A stretch of 6,673 bases of DNA from assembly GCA_900551975.1 (NCBI GenBank), contig URYA01000089.1, forward strand, positions 1 through 6,673, in the 5' to 3' direction. The DNA is from an uncultured Collinsella sp. (GTDB taxonomy: Bacteria > Actinomycetota > Coriobacteriia > Coriobacteriales > Coriobacteriaceae). A program made the translations under genes and the position numbers. Shown here piece after piece: positions 1-6,673 of the stretch; position 1 is the first letter of the stretch; each line of letters begins with the position of its first letter. The notes beneath the pieces were generated by a model. The model did not search any database. It had not been told where the DNA came from and saw only the letters and a list, made by a program, of their open reading frames with translations.

Positions 1-13
1 GCGACTCTGCTTG

Positions 14-57
14 CAGCCGGGGCGAAGGGGGAAACTCGGCCCCCTCCGCCCCGGCCG
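14..57 (-). terminator. GC-rich hairpin after carB, possible terminator
   Basis: Read on the minus strand, bases 57-40 pair with 31-14 to form an 18-bp stem around an 8-base loop at 32-39. Two of the pairs are G-U (46 with 25, and 56 with 15). On the plus strand the same two positions become A-C mismatches, so the fold is better in the carB transcript. It begins 11 bases past the carB stop codon, the usual place for an intrinsic terminator. However, no run of T follows it in the bases that remain (13-1), so a classical terminator is not proven. It could instead be a 3'-end stabilising hairpin or an intercistronic structure. Confidence 0.5.
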
Positions 58-68
58 GACAGGTCACA

Positions 69-3383
<3,315 letters not shown>

Positions 3384-3384
3384 G

Positions 3385-4824
3385 TTAGTTCTCCTCGGTC
3401 TCGGTCGCGGCGGTCTCGGCGAAGTTCCAGCCGGCAAGGCGGTCCTTCGCGGTGTCGATGTCCAGGTAGTTCTCCTCACCGTCCATGAGTCGCGTAAAGG
3501 CGGTAAAGAGATAGTGGGCATCGGTGGGGCCGGGCGAGGCCTCGGGGTGGTACTGGACCGAGAAGCACGGGGCGTCGAGCAGCTGGATGCCCTCGGCGGT
3601 GCCGTCGTTGAGGTTCACGTGCGTCAGGCGAATGCGGCCAAAGCGCTCGTTCATCACGACCGGCGCGATTCCGCGGCGCACCCAGACGCGTAGATCTCCA
3701 TCGGCCGCATGCTCGGTCTCGCCGCCGGAAAGCTCAGGGACAAGCTTGCCCAAGCTGGGGAACAGCAGGCCAAAGCCATGGTTTTGCGCGGTGATCTCCA
3801 CGCGACGGCTCACCAGGTTCATGACCGGCTGGTTGCCACCGCGGTGACCGAACTTAAGCTTTTCCATCTGGGCGCCGCAGGCCAGGCTGATCATCTGGTG
3901 ACCAAGACAAATACCAAAGACCGGCACCTTGCCGATCAGCTGCTGCACCTGCGCGTAGGTCTCCACCACGGCGTCGGGGTCGCCGGGGCCGTTGGACAAA
4001 AAGACGCCATCGGGATTCATGTCGAGCACCTCACTCGCGGGCGTATCCCACGGCACGACGGTAAGGTCGCAGCCGGCGCGGACCAGACCCTCCAGAATGC
4101 CGCGCTTCACACCGCAGTCGTAGGCGACCACTTTGTGACGGGCAGGAGCGGCAGCCGAAAGCGCAAAGTCATGCGTGGCAGGCAGGTCGGCGGCCACAAA
4201 CTCGTGAGGCGCGGGGCAGCTTACGGTCTTGACCAGGTTCTCGCCTACCAGCGTGGGCGCTGCGGCCAGACGCTCGGCAAGCTCGTCGACGTCGAAGATC
4301 TCGGTCGAGATAATGCCCATCTTGGAACCATTGTCGCGCAGATGGCGCACCAGAGCGCGGGTGTCGACACCCTCGATAGCGACAATGCCGTGGGCGCGCA
4401 GGTACTCCGGCACGCTGACGGCCGAGCGCCAGTTAGAAGGCGTGGCGCACATATCGCGAACGATCATGCCGCGCATAGCCGGAGCGCTCGCAGGGCGCAC
4501 GGCGTCGCCGGGGAAGGCCGACTGGACGTCGGTCTCGTCGATGCCGTAGTTGCCGATCTGCGGATAGGTCATGGTTACGATTTGTCCGGCATAACTCGGG
4601 TCGGTCATGACCTCAAAGTAGCCCTCGAGCGAGGTGTTGAAGCAGACTTCGCCGGTCGCGGTGCCCTCGGCGCCGCATGCACGTCCATAAAAAATGGTCC
4701 CATCCTCAAGATACAGGATGCAGGGACCGCAGGTGCCCTTGCTGGTTTTGGCCAGCATGCGCTGGCAAAGCTCGCTGGGCGCGAAGGTGCGGGCGGCAGC
4801 GCCCGCGGTATGGTTGTTCGCCAT
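3385..4824 (-). CDS. carA: Carbamoyl phosphate synthetase small subunit (CarA), glutamine amidotransferase
   Basis: CarA hydrolyses glutamine and passes ammonia to CarB. The N-terminal small-subunit domain (about 36-185) has LEDGT, GEVCFNTSLEGY and the DPSY segment typical of the family. A class I glutaminase domain follows (about 231-445). Its triad is visible: nucleophile Cys306 in GICLGHQ, with His426 and Glu428 in YHPEASPGP. SNGPGDP, KFGHRGGN and QNHGF are also present. The start is the ATG at 4824, preceded by AAGGAG with a 4-base spacer. A GTG seven codons upstream is in frame but lies inside the leader hairpin and has no ribosome binding site. At 479 residues it is about 100 longer than E. 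coli CarA. The extra sequence is an N-terminal extension of about 30 residues with a CGPC motif (32-35), an insertion of about 36 residues within 352-398, and an acidic C-terminal tail. The reading frame is open throughout, so these look like real protein rather than frameshifts. It is the first gene of the carAB operon and is probably PyrR-regulated. Confidence 0.96.
   Translation of the reverse strand: MANNHTAGAAARTFAPSELCQRMLAKTSKGTCGPCILYLEDGTIFYGRACGAEGTATGEVCFNTSLEGYFEVMTDPSYAGQIVTMTYPQIGNYGIDETDVQSAFPGDAVRPASAPAMRGMIVRDMCATPSNWRSAVSVPEYLRAHGIVAIEGVDTRALVRHLRDNGSKMGIISTEIFDVDELAERLAAAPTLVGENLVKTVSCPAPHEFVAADLPATHDFALSAAAPARHKVVAYDCGVKRGILEGLVRAGCDLTVVPWDTPASEVLDMNPDGVFLSNGPGDPDAVVETYAQVQQLIGKVPVFGICLGHQMISLACGAQMEKLKFGHRGGNQPVMNLVSRRVEITAQNHGFGLLFPSLGKLVPELSGGETEHAADGDLRVWVRRGIAPVVMNERFGRIRLTHVNLNDGTAEGIQLLDAPCFSVQYHPEASPGPTDAHYLFTAFTRLMDGEENYLDIDTAKDRLAGWNFAETAATETEEN
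3391..3396 (-). promoter_or_regulatory. carB ribosome binding site inside carA
   Basis: GAGGAG lies 7 bases before the carB ATG and also encodes Glu-Glu near the end of carA. The carA stop TAA and the carB ATG are separated by one base (TAACATG). This fixes the carB start and suggests translational coupling, so that the two subunits are made in matched amounts. Confidence 0.85.
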
Positions 4825-4828
4825 AATT

Positions 4829-4834
4829 CTCCTT
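4829..4834 (-). promoter_or_regulatory. carA Shine-Dalgarno sequence, partly buried in a hairpin
   Basis: AAGGAG lies 4 bases before the carA ATG and decides the choice of start. Its first four bases (4834-4831) can pair with CCTT at 4861-4858 in the lower stem of the leader hairpin, so ribosome access probably depends on how the leader folds. Confidence 0.8.
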
Positions 4835-4861
4835 CCCGGTCTCACAGGACCGGCTTAAAGG
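4831..4861 (-). ncRNA. PyrR-binding leader hairpin of carA (cis-regulatory RNA)
   Basis: In the transcript, CCGGUC (4853-4848) pairs perfectly with GACCGG (4841-4836) around the hexaloop CUGUGA (4847-4842). The stretch GGUCCUGUGAGACC fits the PyrR-binding consensus from Bacillus pyr leaders (ARUCCNGNGAGGYU, quoted from memory) at every core position, UCCNGNGAG. Differences are only in the flanking stem bases, and they keep base pairing. Below the upper stem is a purine bulge AAG on the 5' side (4856-4854). A lower stem follows, CCUUU (4861-4857) with GAAGG (4835-4831), one pair being G-U. This matches the known layout of hexaloop, upper stem, purine bulge and lower stem. The lower stem occupies most of the carA Shine-Dalgarno, and no U-run terminator follows. 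The likely mechanism is therefore translational repression by UMP-bound PyrR, as described for Mycobacterium smegmatis, rather than attenuation. The pyrR gene is not in the window. Confidence 0.82.
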
Positions 4862-4874
4862 TGTGTAGTTAGGC

Positions 4875-4896
4875 CTCGCGGTATTGTAACCGCAAG
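4875..4896 (-). promoter_or_regulatory. Putative carAB promoter -10 element within a dyad
   Basis: TACAAT at 4888-4883 differs from the TATAAT consensus at one base and would start transcription near 4877-4876. That gives a leader of about 52 bases, just long enough to hold the PyrR-type hairpin. The hexamer is flanked by inverted arms, CTTGCGGT (4896-4889) and ACCGCGAG (4882-4875), which pair over 8 bp with one T-G. No good -35 was found at 16-18 bases spacing; the nearest candidate is TTAACG (4914-4909), with a 20-base spacer. The promoter call rests on the -10 match, position and AT-rich upstream DNA. The dyad may be an operator or coincidence. Confidence 0.55.
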
Positions 4897-4985
4897 TATG
4901 CCTCATGGCGTTAATTTCATCGAAATGTTTACGAAATGATAATTATGACTTTCTATGCATAATGATTTTTTAATCCCCGCCCCAG
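4897..4985 (-). promoter_or_regulatory. AT-rich region upstream of the carA promoter
   Basis: This stretch between the preceding terminator and the putative promoter holds no gene and is much more AT-rich than its surroundings. It contains the palindrome ATTTC-GAT-GAAAT (4926-4914). It also has a direct repeat CATTTCG (4938-4932 and 4927-4921), 11 bases apart start to start, and an inverted pair ATTATG/CATAAT (4963-4958 and 4947-4942). The AT content may act as an upstream promoter element. The palindrome could be a regulator site. No known operator was recognised. Confidence 0.3.
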
Positions 4986-5026
4986 AAAAATCATCCCGCG
5001 CGGGCTTGTGGCTCACGCGGGATGAT
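4986..5026 (-). terminator. Intrinsic terminator of the ABC transporter/membrane protein unit
   Basis: On the minus strand ATCATCCCGCG (5026-5016) pairs perfectly over 11 bp with CGCGGGATGAT (5000-4990) around a 15-base loop. The stem runs directly into a T-run (4990-4986). It begins 9 bases after the stop codon of the upstream membrane protein gene. It separates that unit from carAB, supporting an independent carA promoter. Confidence 0.88.
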
Positions 5027-5035
5027 GGCGTCTTA

Positions 5036-5998
5036 TCATCTCTTGTCCTGCTCCAGCAGTTCGGACGGTGTGCGATCGGGCTTGCCGCCGCGGAAAATCT
5101 CGCGGCCATGCAGACGATGCTCCAGGTCACGTTCGGCCTTTTCCTCGTCAATCTTGGTCTGGCTCACCACCGGGTCCTCAATCAACGACGACACCGAGTT
5201 CACCTGCTTCTGAATGCGTTCGGCGATGGTGTCATCCATACTCACGATGCGCATCTTCCAGTCGATATTCGTGGCGTTGGATGAACTCTTGGTCCACACG
5301 AACGTCAAAATGGCGCTCTGGTGGCCCCGCGCGGGGAACATGCCAAAGAAGGAATCGTGTTGAATGTTGCTATCCTCGTCGATATAGGCGTGAACGTTAT
5401 ACACCACGCGATCGATCTTATCGTTGAGCAGCGCGTTGGTCGCAAGCGCCGCGGCCTGGATCTGCCCGTTGGACAGCAGCTCGAGCTCGTTGGCAGACGA
5501 TGTGTCCAACACCGTCACCTCGACCGTGCCCGTACGCTCATCGGCCTCATCGACGGTAAAGTCGAGCGGGAACTGCGTAAAGCCGTTGCCCCACTCGAGT
5601 CCACCCTTGAGTGCTGTAGAAACGGTATCAACCGAAACGCTCTCGGACAGGTTGGCGGTATTCAGACGGCGCATCACGCCGTAGCCGATCTGCATGCCCA
5701 CGATCAGCACCAAAATACCGATGACCACGGCCATCGCGGTCTTCGTAATGGTATGGCTCACCTGCGAGCCCGAAGGATCGTCCTCGGACAGCGGGTCGAT
5801 ATGTTTTGCCTGGCTCGCGCGGTCCTCGCTGCGCAGCTGCGCTAGCGCCGCTTTGTCACCGCGCTTGGCCGCGGCCTCCTTCTCACGCATGCGCTCGGTT
5901 CGCTTTTTGGCAAGCGTGGGATCCAAGACACCGGATGCATCGATTTCGGAGAATAACTCCGTCACTTCTTCCGGAGTCAAAGGGTTCTTGTCAGCCAT
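5036..5998 (-). CDS. Hypothetical single-pass membrane protein
   Basis: This 320-residue protein belongs to no family I recognise. Residues 1-86 are hydrophilic, with a highly charged, probably helical stretch rich in Lys, Arg, Glu and Ala at 30-62. Residues 87-108 form one strongly hydrophobic segment, which looks like an uncleaved membrane anchor rather than a signal peptide because it is so far from the N-terminus. The remaining 210 residues form a soluble domain, plausibly outside the cell, with alternating hydrophobic and polar stretches at about 142-165 and 225-252 suggesting beta strands. The C-terminus (about 283-320) is charged. The start is the ATG at 5998 with AGGA 5 bases upstream. 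The end has tandem in-frame stops, TGA then TAA. It lies 19 bases after the ABC exporter gene and shares its terminator, so the two are probably co-transcribed. A role linked to the exporter is possible but not shown; topology is inferred from hydrophobicity only. Confidence 0.85.
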   Translation of the reverse strand: MADKNPLTPEEVTELFSEIDASGVLDPTLAKKRTERMREKEAAAKRGDKAALAQLRSEDRASQAKHIDPLSEDDPSGSQVSHTITKTAMAVVIGILVLIVGMQIGYGVMRRLNTANLSESVSVDTVSTALKGGLEWGNGFTQFPLDFTVDEADERTGTVEVTVLDTSSANELELLSNGQIQAAALATNALLNDKIDRVVYNVHAYIDEDSNIQHDSFFGMFPARGHQSAILTFVWTKSSSNATNIDWKMRIVSMDDTIAERIQKQVNSVSSLIEDPVVSQTKIDEEKAERDLEHRLHGREIFRGGKPDRTPSELLEQDKR

Positions 5999-6017
5999 AA
6001 ACTTCCTGTCATATCAA

Positions 6018-6673
6018 TCAGTCGAGCTCGTGCGCACGCGCACCTTCGAACTGCATTCGATAGTAACGGGCATAGGTGCCGCCACGGGCGAGAAGCTGTT
6101 CATGCGTGCCACGTTCCACAACGCGACCATGCTCAACGGTCGCAATCTCGTCAGCATGCTTAATGGTCGAAAGACGGTGGGCAATGATAATTGTGGTACG
6201 GCCGCGTGCCAGCTCTTCGAGCGACTCCTGGACCGCCTCCTCGCTCTCGTTATCCAAAGCACTCGTCGCCTCGTCCAAGATCAGGATCTTGGGGTTCTTG
6301 AGAAACACGCGCGCGATGGCAACACGCTGCTTCTGTCCGCCCGAAAGACGGCTGCCGCGCTCGCCCACGACCGTGTCATAGCCCTGTGGAAGCGACTCGA
6401 TAAAGGCATCGATGTTGGCGCGACAGGCGGCGTCGGCGATCTCCTCCGCCGTAGCGCCCGGCTTGCCGTAGGCGATGTTCTGGGCCACCGTGCCGCTGAA
6501 CAGATACACGTCCTGCTGCACGATGCCGATATCCTGCCGCAGGCTTTTCAGGGTGACATGGCGGATGTCCTGCCCATCGATCAGGATGCGGCCGCTGGTC
6601 ACCTCGTAGAAGCGGGGGATGAGGTTGCACAGGGTGGTCTTGCCGCCGCCCGAAGGGCCGACCAGCGCCAGCC
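6018..6673 (-). CDS. ABC transporter ATP-binding/permease protein, C-terminal part (partial)
   Basis: Only the last 217 codons are in the window; the gene continues past 6673. The fragment is nearly a whole nucleotide-binding domain, which hydrolyses ATP to drive transport. Numbering from the first complete codon, it has Walker A GPSGGGKTT (5-13), a Q-loop glutamine at 52 (IVQQD) and the signature LSGGQ (109-113). Walker B ILILDE follows (129-134, catalytic Glu134), then the D-loop SALD (137-140) and the H-loop His165 (IIAHRLST). All key residues are present, so it should be an active ATPase. DVYLFSGTVAQNIAYG and the TSALD...AHRLSTI pattern are typical of the ABCB/MsbA-like exporter class, where this domain follows six membrane helices in the same chain. 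The missing part is therefore probably the membrane domain. The substrate cannot be told. Open reading continues through the window edge, so the apparent GTG start at 6602 is internal. The stop TGA is followed 19 bases later by the membrane protein gene. Confidence 0.93.
   Translation of the reverse strand, partial: LALVGPSGGGKTTLCNLIPRFYEVTSGRILIDGQDIRHVTLKSLRQDIGIVQQDVYLFSGTVAQNIAYGKPGATAEEIADAACRANIDAFIESLPQGYDTVVGERGSRLSGGQKQRVAIARVFLKNPKILILDEATSALDNESEEAVQESLEELARGRTTIIIAHRLSTIKHADEIATVEHGRVVERGTHEQLLARGGTYARYYRMQFEGARAHELD

Noticed and set aside
3384..3521. Extended carB start 46 codons upstream
   Set aside because: The extra residues are Pro/Arg/Thr-rich and are simply carA read in another frame; the ATG at 3383 has a good ribosome binding site and starts where CarB homology starts.
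4825..4845. Alternative GTG start for carA seven codons upstream
   Set aside because: It falls in the hairpin loop region, has no ribosome binding site of its own, and its first codons are the AAGGAG site of the ATG at 4824.
3709..4872. Plus-strand open frame of 387 codons antisense to carA
   Set aside because: Same low-complexity shadow composition; carA with its catalytic triad explains the region.
4825..4882. Transcription attenuator (terminator/antiterminator switch) in the carA leader
   Set aside because: Only one stable hairpin is visible and no T-run follows it, so the B. subtilis-type attenuation arrangement is not supported.
4706..4906. Minus-strand frame of 66 codons starting in the carA leader, a possible leader peptide
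   Set aside because: Its ATG lies upstream of the likely transcription start, has no ribosome binding site, and the frame runs into carA in another phase.
5321..5845. Plus-strand open frame of 174 codons antisense to the membrane protein gene
   Set aside because: No recognisable motif and a composition typical of antisense shadows. The minus-strand frame has a start with a ribosome binding site, tandem stops and a following terminator.

Overview
The window is GC-rich bacterial DNA with every supported gene on the minus strand, so transcription runs from high to low coordinates. The protein sequences, the GC-rich codon use with a much more AT-rich intergenic region, and a PyrR-type leader on a carAB operon suggest a Gram-positive, high-GC organism. 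My best guess is an actinobacterium of the Coriobacteriia (Collinsella-like). That assignment is made from memory of these families, not from a search.

Region 1 (6673 down to about 4986) is the end of one transcription unit. It holds the C-terminal nucleotide-binding domain of an ABC exporter, cut by the window edge just before its Walker A motif. Nineteen bases later comes a 320-residue single-pass membrane protein of unknown function. The unit ends in a clear intrinsic terminator.

Region 2 (about 4985 to 4825) is an AT-rich control region for pyrimidine and arginine precursor synthesis. It has a TACAAT -10 element that sits exactly in the loop of an 8-bp dyad. This is followed by a short leader carrying a hairpin whose loop and upper stem match the known PyrR-binding RNA consensus (UCCNGNGAG core). 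The lower stem of that hairpin covers the carA Shine-Dalgarno sequence. This is the most interesting signal in the window: it predicts UMP-responsive translational repression of carA by PyrR.

Region 3 (4824 to 69) is carA-carB, the two subunits of carbamoyl phosphate synthetase, separated by one base with the carB ribosome binding site inside the carA coding region. CarA supplies ammonia from glutamine and CarB makes carbamoyl phosphate from it with bicarbonate and two ATP. CarA is unusually long (479 residues), with extra sequence at the N-terminus, inside the glutaminase domain and at the C-terminus. CarB is complete and keeps the substrate and allosteric residues expected from the E. coli enzyme. 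A strong GC-rich hairpin lies 11 bases beyond the carB stop codon.

Apart from the PyrR-type leader and the CarA insertions, this is ordinary core-metabolism DNA. I see no mobile element, tRNA, rRNA or CRISPR array.
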